This document shows, piece after piece, positions 34,384 to 43,650 of a DNA stretch of 64,000 nucleotides. Made by a program: the position numbers and the translations under genes. Under the pieces are notes generated by a model that saw only the letters and a list, made by a program, of their open reading frames with translations, made no database searches and was not told where the DNA came from. Position 1 is the first letter of the stretch. The number at the start of each line of letters is the position of its first letter. Origin of the DNA: CAWBRT01 sp963819175 (GTDB taxonomy: Bacteria > Acidobacteriota > Terriglobia > Terriglobales > Acidobacteriaceae); NCBI GenBank assembly GCA_963819175.1, contig CAWFVJ010000018.1, forward strand, positions 1 to 64,000, read 5' to 3'.

Positions 34384-35790
34384 ATGCAAACGTCACTCAC
34401 ACGGCTCACTCTGGCCGAAGCCGCCGAACAGGTGAAGACCCGGCAGATCTCGCCCGTCGAACTAACCAAGGCCTGCCTGTCGCAGATCGAGCGGTACAAC
34501 CCGGTTCTCAATGCTTTCATTACCGTCAACATCGAAAGCGCACTGAGCGAAGCCGCGGAGGCCGAACGCGAGATCCAGAGCGGCCATTGGCGTGGGCCGC
34601 TGCATGGCATTCCAGTGGGATTGAAAGATATTATCGATCAGAAGGATGTGCCTACCACGGCCGGCAGCGCGGTGCTGAAGGACACCATCGCCGTCGAAGA
34701 TGCGGAGGTGACGCGCAGGCTCAGGCAAGCCGGAGCCGTGCTGATCGGCAAGCTGAACCTGCACGAGTTCGCCTACGGGGGCAGCGGGATCATCAGCCAT
34801 TTCGGCCCCGTGCGCAACCCCTGGGATACGACGCGAATCACCGGCGGGTCATCTTCGGGGTCGGCAGCGGCGGTTGCCACCGGTATGTGCTTCGCGGCGC
34901 TGGGCACCGATACGGCGGGGTCAATTCGCCTGCCGGCGGCATTCTGCGGGATTGTCGGCTTGAAGCCGAGCTTTGGGCTGGTGAGCCGGCGCGGAGTGTT
35001 TCCGCTCGCACTGTCCTTCGATCATGTCGGCCCCATGACGCGCACGGTCGAAGATGCGGCAATTGTGCTGGATGCGATCGCGGGTTACGATCCGGCAGAT
35101 CCCGGAAGCTGCCAGTTTTCCACGGCGACGATGTACAGGGACGCGATTAATCGCAGTACGACTGGTCTCCGGGTCGGCATTGCGACCGAGTATTTCTGCG
35201 AGGGTACCGAGCCGAAAATCGAATCAGAATTGCGCATCGGAGTGGCTCGCATCACAGCTCCGCGCACCTCGTCAATTTGCGACATCAAGGTTCCGATTGA
35301 CGAAGACCGCACGGTCCAATTCTATGAGGCGTACCAATATCATCAGCAGTTTATTGAGGAATACCGCGACCAGTACGATCCGCAGACGTTGACGCGCATT
35401 CTCCAAGGCAAGGACGTCACCGAGGAGCAATACCGCGCTGCCAGGTGCAGCCTGGATGCACTGCGCCGCCGGAGCGCCGAGGTACTCCGCGACGTGGACA
35501 TACTGATCACGCCCACCGTCCCGATCTCGGCTCCGACGATTGCAGACCTGCAGTCGGGGCTGCCGGAATTGAGAAAGCGCGAGCTGCGCATGCTGCGCAA
35601 CACCCGCCCATTTAATGTTCTGGGGCTGCCGTCCATCACGGTTCCGTGTGGATTCACCGCTGACGGCATGCCGATCGGCATGCAGATCAGCGCGGGTCTG
35701 GGCGCAGAACGGAAGGTGCTCGCGATTGCGCACCAGTTCGAGCAGCGTACCGAATGGCATCACCGCGTGCCGCGCGTGCTGGAATCGTAG
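34384..35790 (+). CDS. Amidase-signature enzyme (GatA-like)
   Basis: A 468-residue amide hydrolase. ATG 34384 has AGGAG at 34372-34376, preferred over a longer frame starting 69 nt earlier. The Ser-cisSer-Lys triad is readable: Lys in VGLKDIIDQ, the cis-Ser in TGGSSSGSAAA and the nucleophile in GTDTAGSIRLPAAFCGIVGLKPS. No gatB or gatC is near, so it could be the GatA subunit of tRNA amidotransferase encoded apart or, more likely, a stand-alone amidase. It is monocistronic between two terminators or gaps. Confidence 0.88.
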   Translation: MQTSLTRLTLAEAAEQVKTRQISPVELTKACLSQIERYNPVLNAFITVNIESALSEAAEAEREIQSGHWRGPLHGIPVGLKDIIDQKDVPTTAGSAVLKDTIAVEDAEVTRRLRQAGAVLIGKLNLHEFAYGGSGIISHFGPVRNPWDTTRITGGSSSGSAAAVATGMCFAALGTDTAGSIRLPAAFCGIVGLKPSFGLVSRRGVFPLALSFDHVGPMTRTVEDAAIVLDAIAGYDPADPGSCQFSTATMYRDAINRSTTGLRVGIATEYFCEGTEPKIESELRIGVARITAPRTSSICDIKVPIDEDRTVQFYEAYQYHQQFIEEYRDQYDPQTLTRILQGKDVTEEQYRAARCSLDALRRRSAEVLRDVDILITPTVPISAPTIADLQSGLPELRKRELRMLRNTRPFNVLGLPSITVPCGFTADGMPIGMQISAGLGAERKVLAIAHQFEQRTEWHHRVPRVLES

Positions 35791-35889
35791 CAGCTCAAGA
35801 AACTACCCCAGGTGCAGAAGAACCCGACGTTGGTGCTTCACCGAAATATGTATCTTGGGACGCCGTTCTGGCTGCCGTAAACTGAAGAG

Positions 35890-36729
35890 GTGCCCGAGCT
35901 TCCGGAGGTTGAGACCACGGCGCGAAGTCTGCACCGGCACGTTGCCGGCGACGTCATCGAGTCGGTGTGGATCGGCGACAAGACTAATTTGCTCAAGTCT
36001 CCGGCGGAGGAGATTGCGCGCACCCTGGAAGGAGCGCGGATTGACTGTGTCCACCGCGTGGGCAAGCACATCGTGATCGATCTCCATCGCGATCACGCTG
36101 GCGTCGGGCGCAGGGTACAGTCCGGCGCGCAGGCCCAGTGGATTGTGCATCTGGGGATGACCGGGCGCATGCTGGTCTGCGATCCTGCGGTCGAGCGTGC
36201 AAAGCATACCCACCTGGTGGCGCAACTTGCCTCGGGACGCGAACTGCGCTTCGTCGACCCGCGGCGCTTCGGAAAGCTCCAAGTACTTTCGGGAGCGTCG
36301 TTCCAAGCTCCGGGCAAAGAGCCGATTGGTGCCAACCACGAAGACTTTGCCAAGCTATTCCGCGGGCGCAAAACGCCCATCAAAAGTGCTCTGCTGAATC
36401 AGAAGCTCTTAAGCGGAATCGGCAACATTTACGCCGATGAGTCGCTGTTCCGCGCCGCCATCCGCCCGCGCCGCCGTGCCGCTTCGCTCACGCGAGCCGA
36501 ACTGTCGCGCCTCTATGATGCAATCCAAGAAGTGCTGGCCGAGGCCATCGCCGCCGGTGGATCTTCGATTTCCGACTACGTGGATGCTACCGGAGACGCC
36601 GGTTTCTTCCAGCTTCAGCATCGTGTCTACGGACGCGAGGACGAGCCGTGTCTGGTGTGTAAAACCTCGATCAAGAGGATCGTCATCGCCGGACGCAGCA
36701 GTCACTACTGTCCCAGGTGTCAGAAATGA
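35890..36729 (+). CDS. mutM: Formamidopyrimidine-DNA glycosylase
   Basis: Removes 8-oxoguanine and other oxidised purines and nicks the DNA. The start is GTG 35890, so the processed N-terminus is PELPEVE with catalytic Pro and Glu. The two-domain 279-residue protein has the conserved KHIVIDL, HLGMTGRM, DPRRFGKLQ and GIGNIYADESLF motifs. The C-terminal zinc finger is CLVC...CPRC. A 15-residue insert (HAGVGRRVQSGAQAQ) precedes HLGMTG. No Shine-Dalgarno is present. TAAACT at 35878-35883 is 6 nt before the GTG, pointing to a leaderless message. Confidence 0.93.
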   Translation: MPELPEVETTARSLHRHVAGDVIESVWIGDKTNLLKSPAEEIARTLEGARIDCVHRVGKHIVIDLHRDHAGVGRRVQSGAQAQWIVHLGMTGRMLVCDPAVERAKHTHLVAQLASGRELRFVDPRRFGKLQVLSGASFQAPGKEPIGANHEDFAKLFRGRKTPIKSALLNQKLLSGIGNIYADESLFRAAIRPRRRAASLTRAELSRLYDAIQEVLAEAIAAGGSSISDYVDATGDAGFFQLQHRVYGREDEPCLVCKTSIKRIVIAGRSSHYCPRCQK

Positions 36730-36734
36730 AGAAC

Positions 36735-36994
36735 AACAGTTTCAAAGTTTCGAGTTTCAGGTTTCAAGCTTGGGAGCTCCGGCTCAGTGAGTTTGGCGGA
36801 TTAGGCAGATTACAATGGTGCTGCAATGTGTCGGCTGGAGTGCCTGCTAGCTCCGGGATACATCATCCCTGTTATTGCTGTAGTCGGCGCGCAACTCTTT
36901 GGCCTGTTCTCTGACATCCGAAGCCGGTTTTCACTCATCAATCCTGGTTCTGGCTTGATACTTGAAACTCGAAACTTGAAACTCGAAACTGTTT
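36735..36994. repeat. Inverted repeat of GTTTCGAGTTTCA-type units flanking about 190 bp
   Basis: The left arm (36735-36768) starts AACAGTTTCAAAGTTTCGAG. The right arm (36961-36994) is its approximate inverse, starting CTTGAAACTCGAAACTTGAA. The units themselves are short tandem GAAACT/AGTTTC repeats. The structure occupies most of the mutM-ROK gap and resembles a small non-autonomous repeat element. The internal 190 bp has no convincing gene. Confidence 0.6.
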
Positions 36995-37009
36995 GTATCA
37001 AGGTACGTC

Positions 37010-38008
37010 ATGCTTTCCTACGCAATCGGAGTCGATCTCGGCGGTACAAATCTTCGCATAGCGGCTGTTGACGAAAGCGGCAAACTGCTGGAGAAAGTCA
37101 GCAGCGAAACCGAAGTCGCCCGCGGCCGGGACTTCGTCATCGATGAAATGACGCAAGCAATCCGCAAAATGCTGGATGATTTTCGGGGACATGGCGAATC
37201 GCGCGGAGTCGGCATCGGCGTGCCCGGCATCATCGACATGGATACCGGCATGCTGCGCGAATCACCGAATCTGCCGGGCTGGAGCGAGTTTCCGGTGCAC
37301 GCGGAAATCGAGCGGCGTCTCGGCATCCCGGTCATGCTGGAAAACGATGCCAATGCCGCGGCGCTCGGCGAGCAGTGGCTCGGTGCCGCCAAGGACTGTG
37401 GCAGCATGTGCATGCTCACGCTTGGCACAGGCGTCGGTGGCGGCATTGTACTGGATGGGAAGATCTGGCATGGCATGAACGGTATGGCCGGCGAATTGGG
37501 CCACATCAATGTTGAGCCCGAGGGGCATCCCTGCAACTGCGGCAGCCGCGGCTGTGTCGAGCAGTACGCTTCCGCGACCGCAGTAGTTCGCATGGCGCGC
37601 GAAGCCGTTGCCAAAAACCTTTCCCAAGAGTTGGCGCGTGCCGCCGAAGGCGAAGAGTTCAATTCGCTCCACGTCTACCAGCTCGCAAAGCAGGGCGATG
37701 CTGCCGCACAGGATATCTTCCGCCGCATGGGGCGCGCACTGGGCATGGTGCTGGCGGACATGGTGAACGCTCTCAACTTGCCGATCTACGTCTTAGGAGG
37801 CGGGGCGGCCAGCGCATGGGACGCATTTGCGCCCACCATGATGGAGGAAATCCGGAAACGCTCGTTCGTCTATGCGGCGACCGTGCCGGAAATTCAGCAG
37901 GCGGCGAAATCGAACAAGAGCACGCTAATCACCAGGGCTCAACTGGGCAGCGAGGCCGGCCTGTACGGCGCCGCATACCTGCCGTTGCAGCGTGCCGGGG
38001 TAAAGTGA
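37010..38008 (+). CDS. ROK-family sugar kinase (glucokinase)
   Basis: Phosphorylates glucose or a related sugar with ATP. The 332-residue protein has the phosphate-1 motif IGVDLGGTNLRIA, the substrate motif ENDANAAALGE, GTGVGGGIVLDG, ELGHINVEPEG and the ROK zinc motif CNCGSRGCVEQ. These support an active cytoplasmic kinase. Glucokinase (GlcK type) is the likeliest activity, and N-acetylhexosamine kinase is possible. ATG 37010 has a weak AAGG 9 nt upstream. It stands alone after the inverted-repeat block. Confidence 0.9.
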   Translation: MLSYAIGVDLGGTNLRIAAVDESGKLLEKVSSETEVARGRDFVIDEMTQAIRKMLDDFRGHGESRGVGIGVPGIIDMDTGMLRESPNLPGWSEFPVHAEIERRLGIPVMLENDANAAALGEQWLGAAKDCGSMCMLTLGTGVGGGIVLDGKIWHGMNGMAGELGHINVEPEGHPCNCGSRGCVEQYASATAVVRMAREAVAKNLSQELARAAEGEEFNSLHVYQLAKQGDAAAQDIFRRMGRALGMVLADMVNALNLPIYVLGGGAASAWDAFAPTMMEEIRKRSFVYAATVPEIQQAAKSNKSTLITRAQLGSEAGLYGAAYLPLQRAGVK

Positions 38009-38148
38009 CGCGCGCACCAACCTAAGCGTAGCGAAGGCATGACACTGACACAGTTTTTCAGCAGCCTGCTAAGAAGCCGGCCTGACTTGCCACCGCTTTT
38101 ATTCCGCGGGAAACGACCCGGAGTCTCGAGATGGTCTGCGATCGCCGG

Positions 38149-39681
38149 TCATAGACTTGCCTCCGCTTCTGGCTGGACCCTTGGGGCCTCGTGTCTTGTC
38201 GAAGGGCCTTGCCCCGGTTGATCCTCGGCGATCAGGGCCACCGTGTGCGCGCTCTGGCCGCGAAGGGCGCTCGCGGGTGGAGTCGAATTCCTTCCTTGAC
38301 GTGCGCTCCGGCCGTCGATCCTGGCGCGGGCGGGAGAAGAATTCACGATCTGTCGAGCCAACTGGGCGTGCAGGGCGACCGATGCAGGGCGCGATGGCTT
38401 TTTTTCGCCCCTGGCAGGACCCTTGGGGCCTCGTGTCTTGTCGAAGGGCCTCGCCCCGGTTGACCCTGCGCGATCGGCAGCGCCGCCTCCGCTGGGGCCT
38501 CGGCGCTTGTCGAATGGCCTCGCCCTTCTTGCGATAGGGCCGCCGGGCGCGCGCTCTGGCCGGGAAGGGCGCTCGCGCGTGGAGTCAAATTCCTGCCTTG
38601 ACGGGCGCTCCGGACGCCGCGCCTCCGGACGATCCTGACGTGGACGGGGAGAGAACCTACGATCTTCCGGTCGAGTGCGGCTGGCAGGGGGTCCAGAGCG
38701 ACGTGCAGGCGCTCCCATTCCTGCCGGCGATGGCCGCCGTTCGGGTGATTGTGGCCTCGGCTCTGGGCGGGAATGAACGCTCGGCGCGTCTGGGCGGTAG
38801 CCAGGGCGCGCGCCCGCGGGCGGTCCGGGAGCACTGAAGGCTTTGTCGGGTGCGCTGAAGGCTCTGCCGCCGCGCTCTCCTGACCGGGTGCTGGTGGCGG
38901 GCAGCGGCTTGGGATTGCGTAGCGCCTCGACCTCGCGCGGTTTCAAAAATCGCCATTCGCCAGGCTCCACATCGAGTCGCAGTGAACCGTAGCGGACGCG
39001 CTTGATCTTCTCGACGTGATGACCAATCTGCTCGAACATGCGGCGGATCTGCCGGTTGCGTCCTTCGGTCAACGTCACCTCGTACCAGGGATTGTCCTGA
39101 TGGCGCACCAGATCGATTCTGGCCGGCAGCGTGTGCTCGGATTGCGTGCGGCGCGGCATGCCGGGACGAGTGCCTCCCATGGTTCCCGCGCGCGAAGTCT
39201 CCGGTGGCAGGTGAATGCCGCCACGCAGCTTGTCGATCTGCTCCTCGGTGGGCGCGCCGCTCACCTTTACCTGGTAGGTCTTGGGGACGTGCGAGGCTGT
39301 CTTGGTGAGTTGCTGCATGAGTTCGCCGTCGTTGGTCAGCAGCAACAGCCCTTCGCTAGCGTAGTCGAGCCGTCCGACGGGGAACACTCGTGCGTCAACG
39401 CCTTTAAGCAGGTCGAGAACGACTGGCCGTCCCTCCGGGTCGGAGACCGTAGTGACATATCCCTTGGGCTTGTAGAGCGCGATATAAACGTGGCGCTCGG
39501 GTCCGCGCAGCAGTTGACCGTCCAGGCGGATTTCATCGGTGCGCGCGTCGGCCTTCGAGCCAAGGGCGGTGGTCTTTTCTCCATTGACGCTGACGCGTCC
39601 GGCAGTAATCAGCTCTTCAGCCTTGCGTCGCGAGGCCACGCCGGCCGCCGCGAGAATCTTTTGCAATCGCTCCTGTGCCAT
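38149..39681 (-). CDS. rluB: Pseudouridine synthase RluB/RsuA family with repetitive basic tail
   Basis: Isomerises a uridine of 23S rRNA. Residues 1-60 form the S4 RNA-binding domain. The catalytic domain follows, with PVGRLDYASEGLLLLTNDGEL carrying the Asp, and EGRNRQIRRMFEQIGH. After residue about 265 comes an Arg/Pro-rich tail with RPSRQEFDSTRERPSRPERA and ARPFDKTRGPKGPAR units. Frame use breaks at a run of seven A (about 38399-38405 on the plus strand as T). With eight, the tail continues with another copy of the same unit and ends at 38099. As read, it ends at 38149 in an unrelated frame. TATGAT (39690-39695) lies 8 nt before the ATG, suggesting a leaderless start. Confidence 0.88.
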   Translation of the reverse strand: MAQERLQKILAAAGVASRRKAEELITAGRVSVNGEKTTALGSKADARTDEIRLDGQLLRGPERHVYIALYKPKGYVTTVSDPEGRPVVLDLLKGVDARVFPVGRLDYASEGLLLLTNDGELMQQLTKTASHVPKTYQVKVSGAPTEEQIDKLRGGIHLPPETSRAGTMGGTRPGMPRRTQSEHTLPARIDLVRHQDNPWYEVTLTEGRNRQIRRMFEQIGHHVEKIKRVRYGSLRLDVEPGEWRFLKPREVEALRNPKPLPATSTRSGERGGRAFSAPDKAFSAPGPPAGARPGYRPDAPSVHSRPEPRPQSPERRPSPAGMGAPARRSGPPASRTRPEDRRFSPRPRQDRPEARRPERPSRQEFDSTRERPSRPERAPGGPIARRARPFDKRRGPSGGGAADRAGSTGARPFDKTRGPKGPARGEKKPSRPASVALHAQLARQIVNSSPARARIDGRSARQGRNSTPPASALRGQSAHTVALIAEDQPGQGPSTRHEAPRVQPEAEASL

Positions 39682-39770
39682 AAGTCTTAATCATACAGTG
39701 TGCGCAAGTTGGAGCGAGGCAGCCCGCAGGACGCCCGTGGTGGGGTGTCAGCTTCGGCGCAGGCAAGCCG

Positions 39771-40772
39771 CTAGGAGTCGTCTTCCGCGCTGCCGGCTGG
39801 TGAAGTGCCGGGCTCGTTCTTCTCTGGAATTTGAGTTGGTGATGGTGGCTCGGCGCTCATCGCGGGGACGGTAGCCTGCTGCGCCGGAGTGAACAGCTCC
39901 ACCTGTCCATCGATGGCGAGCTTCTCGAACTCCTCCATGCTGGGCAACTCGCTCAGTTCGTTCAGTCCGAATCGCGTCAGGAACTGCTTGCTCGTCTTGT
40001 AGAGAATCGGACGGCCGATCACCTGCTTGCGACCGGCGGTAGTGATGAGCTTGCGATCCAGCAGGGTTCCGAGAACACCTGCTGCTTCCACGCCGCGGAT
40101 CTCGGTGATTTCCGGCGCGGTAACCGGCTGCTTGTAGGCAATCACCGCCAGCGTCTCCAGGGCGGCCATGGAGAGGCGAACCGGAGGCTTCAGGCTTCGC
40201 GCAAAGGCGCGCACTACATCATGGTGCTCCGGTTTGGTTGCCATGCGAAAGCCACCAGCAACCTGCCGGATCTCCATGCCGTGCTCTTCGCTCGAATAAT
40301 CGGCAATCAGCTCTTCGACCAAGGCCCGCACTCGAAGCCTTCACGCGCGCGTCCTCGGGGTTGGCGGGTTTGCGGTGCTTACCGGCGCTCTGGGATGGCG
40401 CGGCAACGCTTGCCTGCGGCTCTGGCTCCGTTGCGGCTTCGGCAGGTGCAGCCTCCGCTTCTCTGAGTATCTCGGTTGCACCTCTGCTGCCGATTCCTCG
40501 GCAAATTCGACAGGCTGCGAAACAGCGGTGCCGTTGGAAGCGTCGTCCGACGGCGCTGGCTCGGCTGGCTCGCTCGCATCGGAGGCGGGCGCGCCGTCTT
40601 CCTCCGGTGCAGGCATGCTCTCAAGCGGCTCGATTTCCGCGATGGAATCGGCGCGCGCCTTTTCCGCTTCTTCCGCCAGGACGATGTCCTTGACCAGCAG
40701 AGAAATCTGCTCCAGTGTGATCGGCTCTTCGGCCGCGTAGATGACCGCCTCGATTTTCGCCTTCAGTCCCAT
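39771..40772 (-). pseudogene. scpB: Segregation and condensation protein B, frameshifted twice in the linker
   Basis: ScpB pairs with ScpA and SMC for chromosome condensation. The N-terminal winged helix starts MGLKAKIEAVIYAAEEPITLEQI, then an acidic Ala/Glu/Pro-rich linker. The second part resumes at VRALVEELIADY with VAGGFRMATKPE, LSMAALETLAVIAYKQPVT and IRGVEAAGVLGTLLDRKLI. Between them the same frame has a TGA (40341-40343), but another frame encodes a natural acidic linker (EAAPAEAATEPEPQASVAAP). A one-base loss near 40450 and a one-base gain near 40335 would restore one protein. The gene is normally essential, so sequence error is likely. Confidence 0.82.
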
Positions 40773-40837
40773 TCGGAAAAAGACCTCTGATCAGCAGCTC
40801 AGTCGCCTTTGAATCTGTACGAGCGAAGCCCGGGGTT

Positions 40838-41729
40838 TCATTTCCAATCGTCCCTGAATCCCGCCGAATCGCCCAGCACCTGATCGAAATTCGTGTGCTT
40901 CTTCAGCACGATGTCGCCGAACACAGTGTCCTGCCGCGCCAGCACCGCCTGCAACCGGATCAGCTCCAGGATGGCCAGAAATACGCAGACGAGTCCCTGG
41001 CGCGTGTGCACGTTGCGCAGCAATTGTCGCAGGCGCAGGGGCCGCTCCTCAAGCATCAGACGTTGCCGCACGTACTCGATCATCTGGCCCACGGTAATCG
41101 AATCTTCATCCAGCTTGAGCACGGGGCGATTCTTGGCACGCTCCAGAATCTGCTGGAAGGTTTTCACCAGGTCGATGATGTCGGCCGCCAGCTCCGGCTC
41201 CGTGCCCTCGTCATTCTGAAACTGCTTGAGCGCGGGATTGGTCAACACCGCGTCTTCGAGTCTGTTGCTTCTGCGACAGCATCTGCGCCGCTGTCTTGAA
41301 GCGCTCATGCTCGAGCAACCGGTTCACCAGCTCGCTTCTCGGATCGTCCTCCGAGGCCGGCGCGTCCGGATCTTTCGGCAGCAGCATCCTCGACTTGATC
41401 TGGATGAGCAGCGAAGCCATGTAAATGAATTCGGCTGCGACATCGACGTCGAGCTGCTTGATCCGTTCCACGTAGACAAGGTACTGCGCCGTAATTTTGG
41501 CGATAGGAATGTCGTAGATGTCGATGTCCTGCTTGCGGATGAGATCCAGCAGCAGGTCAAGCGGCCCGTCGTAGACTTCGGCCACGCTCACGGAAAAAGG
41601 GAACTCGTCAGCCTCGTTCTTCTTTGCCGTTGGCGCCAAGCCTGACTGCTGGTCCGCCGGAGCCCCCGGCGCGCGTTGTTGTTGCGCGTGTTGGGGTGGA
41701 GGCACGGGACTGTTGCGCTCGTCCGGCAT
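40838..41729 (-). pseudogene. scpA: Segregation and condensation protein A, frameshifted
   Basis: ScpA is the kleisin of the bacterial SMC complex. The N-terminal part has FPFSVSVAEVYDGPLDLLLDLIRKQDIDIYDIPIAKITAQYL and RMLLPKD. The second frame resumes at LEDAVLTNPALKQF and contains VGQMIEYVRQRL and the C-terminal winged helix. The break is near 41258, where one extra base (an A in CAGACTCG on the coding strand) shifts the frame. The first 35 residues are a Pro/Gln-rich extension and include the DNA repeat TGTTGGGGTGGAGG also found in murB. It starts 4 nt after trpS. Confidence 0.82.
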
Positions 41730-41732
41730 CAA

Positions 41733-42860
41733 CTACTTGCTCCCCAGCGGCGGTTCGTAGAGGTGCGATATATTCATCGCCTCACGAGCCTTCTCAATCG
41801 TTTGTTGCGCCACGATCCGCGCCCGGGCCGAACCGGCCTCCAGCACATCCCAAGCGAGCTTCGGATTCTGCTCGAAGGGGCGGCGCCGCTCCTGGATGGG
41901 AGCGAGCACAGCCATGACGTTGTCGGCCACCCAGCCCTTGCACTCGATGCAGCCGATGCCGGCCGTCCGGCAGCCTTCGTACACATTGGCCAGCGTTTGC
42001 TGGTTGCTGAAAATTTTGTGCAGGTCTCCGACCGGACACACATCCGGATCGCCCGGGTCGTTGCGTCGCACGCGAGCCGGATCGGTGACCATGGTCTTCA
42101 GCTTCTGGCGCACGACGGGCTCGGGATCGCTCAAGTTGATGAAATTGCCGTACGACTTCGACATCTTGCGCCCGTCGGTGCCGGGAAGCTTTGCCGCTGG
42201 CGTCAGCAGCGGTTGGGGTTCGGGGAATACATAAACACGCTTGGCTTCAGGCACACCGGCTCCGCGCAGCACTCGTCCGCTGCGGGTCTTGCTGGGAGCC
42301 CAATAGAACTGGTTGAACCTGCGCGCCACTTCGCGCGTCAGCTCCACGTGCGCTACCTGGTCCTGGCCGACGGGAACGAAGTCCGCCTGGTACATCAGGA
42401 TGTCGGCCGCCTGCAACAGGGGGTATCCAAGGAACCCGTAGGTGCCGAGACTTTTTTCGGCAAGTTGCACTTGCTGTTCTTTATAGCTCGGCACGCGTTC
42501 GAGCCAGCCGAGCGGAGTGATCATCGAAAACAGCAGGTGCAGCTCGGCGTGTTGCGGAACGTGCGACTGAATGAACAGCACGCTACGCTCAGGGTCGAGG
42601 CCCGCGGCCAGCCAGTCGGTGGCGACTTCGATGGAGTTTGTCTTCACCGCCGAAGGATCAGCGTAATCGGTGGTCAGCGCGTGCCAGTCGGCGACGAAAA
42701 AGAAGCACTCGTACTCATCCTGCAGACCCACCCAATTCTGCAAAGCCCCAACGTAATTTCCCAGGTGCAGTTTGCCTGTGGGCCGCATTCCGCTCAACAC
42801 GCGGCGCTTCGCCGCGGCAGCGGAAGCGTTTTCTGCTTTGTTATTCAAAGTGTCCGACAT
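41733..42860 (-). CDS. trpS: Tryptophanyl-tRNA synthetase
   Basis: Charges tRNA-Trp. The 375-residue class I enzyme has the GMRPTGKLHLGNYVGAL (HIGH equivalent) motif, FVADWHALTT, YPLLQAADILMYQADFVPVGQDQVAH and the KMSKS loop TDGRKMSKSYGNFI. An insertion with a GIGCIECKG segment near residue 300 is common in this family. The ATG overlaps the stop of the M50 protease gene in TGATG. The downstream scpA follows within 4 nt, giving a protease-trpS-scpAB-rluB run. Confidence 0.95.
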   Translation of the reverse strand: MSDTLNNKAENASAAAAKRRVLSGMRPTGKLHLGNYVGALQNWVGLQDEYECFFFVADWHALTTDYADPSAVKTNSIEVATDWLAAGLDPERSVLFIQSHVPQHAELHLLFSMITPLGWLERVPSYKEQQVQLAEKSLGTYGFLGYPLLQAADILMYQADFVPVGQDQVAHVELTREVARRFNQFYWAPSKTRSGRVLRGAGVPEAKRVYVFPEPQPLLTPAAKLPGTDGRKMSKSYGNFINLSDPEPVVRQKLKTMVTDPARVRRNDPGDPDVCPVGDLHKIFSNQQTLANVYEGCRTAGIGCIECKGWVADNVMAVLAPIQERRRPFEQNPKLAWDVLEAGSARARIVAQQTIEKAREAMNISHLYEPPLGSK

Positions 42861-43546
42861 CAGATTCTCGCTAAAATATCGTTAAAAAATCGTACCACCG
42901 GAAACATCAGCGTCCCCAGAAACCGCCCACCGAAGAACAACAGCAGCATCAATCCGAACATTCCGACGCGGTCGTACAAATTGAGCACAGCCCCTGAAAG
43001 GAAGTGGCGCAGAACGTGGCTGCCGTCGAGCGGTGGCACCGGGATCAAATTGAAAACTCCCAGCAGAATATTGATGAACATCAATTGATAAAACATGAGC
43101 GCCAACGGCGTGATCCAGCCCGCATCCAGGGCAAGGCTTCCCGAACTCCTGGCTAGGGCTTGAACCACGTAGTGTGCCGCGGGCGAGGTAAGGGACAGCA
43201 ATCCAAGCACGACGACTGAGGCAATCACCACCAGAAAATTACTGGCCGGGCCGGCAACCGATGTCAGGATGTCATCCCGCACCGGGTTCTTAAAGTTGCG
43301 CGGATCGACCGGCGTGGGCTTGGCCCAGCCGATCATCGGGAAGCCGGTGAAAAGCGCAATCGCCGGCAGCAGGATGGTGCCGACCGGATCGATGTGCCGC
43401 AGCGGGTTCAGCGTGATTCGTCCGAGCATGCGCGCCGTCGGGTCGCCGCAACGGGATGCCATCCATGCGTGCGCCGACTCGTGAATGCTGATCGCGAAAA
43501 GAAAGGCAATCAGTTGAAAGAATATGTATACGTAGTGCAGTTCCAT
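42860..43546 (-). CDS. Site-2-protease-like M50 membrane metalloprotease
   Basis: A 228-residue inner-membrane zinc protease. It has the HExxH motif as SIHESAHAW in the first helix, and the distant Asp ligand in IPVPPLDGSHVL. About five TM segments surround these. The MLGRITLNPLRHIDPVGTI segment is typical of the short FtsH-independent M50/YUP8 group. Physiological substrate is unknown. TACTAT lies 12 nt before the ATG on the minus strand, a possible short-leader promoter. It heads the trpS-scpAB cluster. Confidence 0.88.
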   Translation of the reverse strand: MELHYVYIFFQLIAFLFAISIHESAHAWMASRCGDPTARMLGRITLNPLRHIDPVGTILLPAIALFTGFPMIGWAKPTPVDPRNFKNPVRDDILTSVAGPASNFLVVIASVVVLGLLSLTSPAAHYVVQALARSSGSLALDAGWITPLALMFYQLMFINILLGVFNLIPVPPLDGSHVLRHFLSGAVLNLYDRVGMFGLMLLLFFGGRFLGTLMFPVVRFFNDILARI

Positions 43547-43650
43547 GCTGGGAATTCGATAGTATCACGCCGCCGGAGCCCGGCCGTCAGACTGCGGAAG
43601 GCAGCGTGCGAAGTCAGGCGCGTTTCCAGAGCGATTCCTTGGTAGGTTAG

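Noticed and set aside
36826..37071. 81-codon open frame with a TM-like segment in the mutM-ROK gap
   Set aside because: It lies inside the inverted repeat, overlaps the kinase start by 62 nt and has no ribosome-binding site.
40331..40450. In-frame TGA in scpB as another selenocysteine
   Set aside because: The TGA lies in an unnatural linker reading. A neighbouring frame gives a typical acidic linker, so two compensating frameshifts explain it better.
41676..43088. Long plus-strand open frame opposite trpS
   Set aside because: Shadow of trpS and the M50 gene with no motifs.
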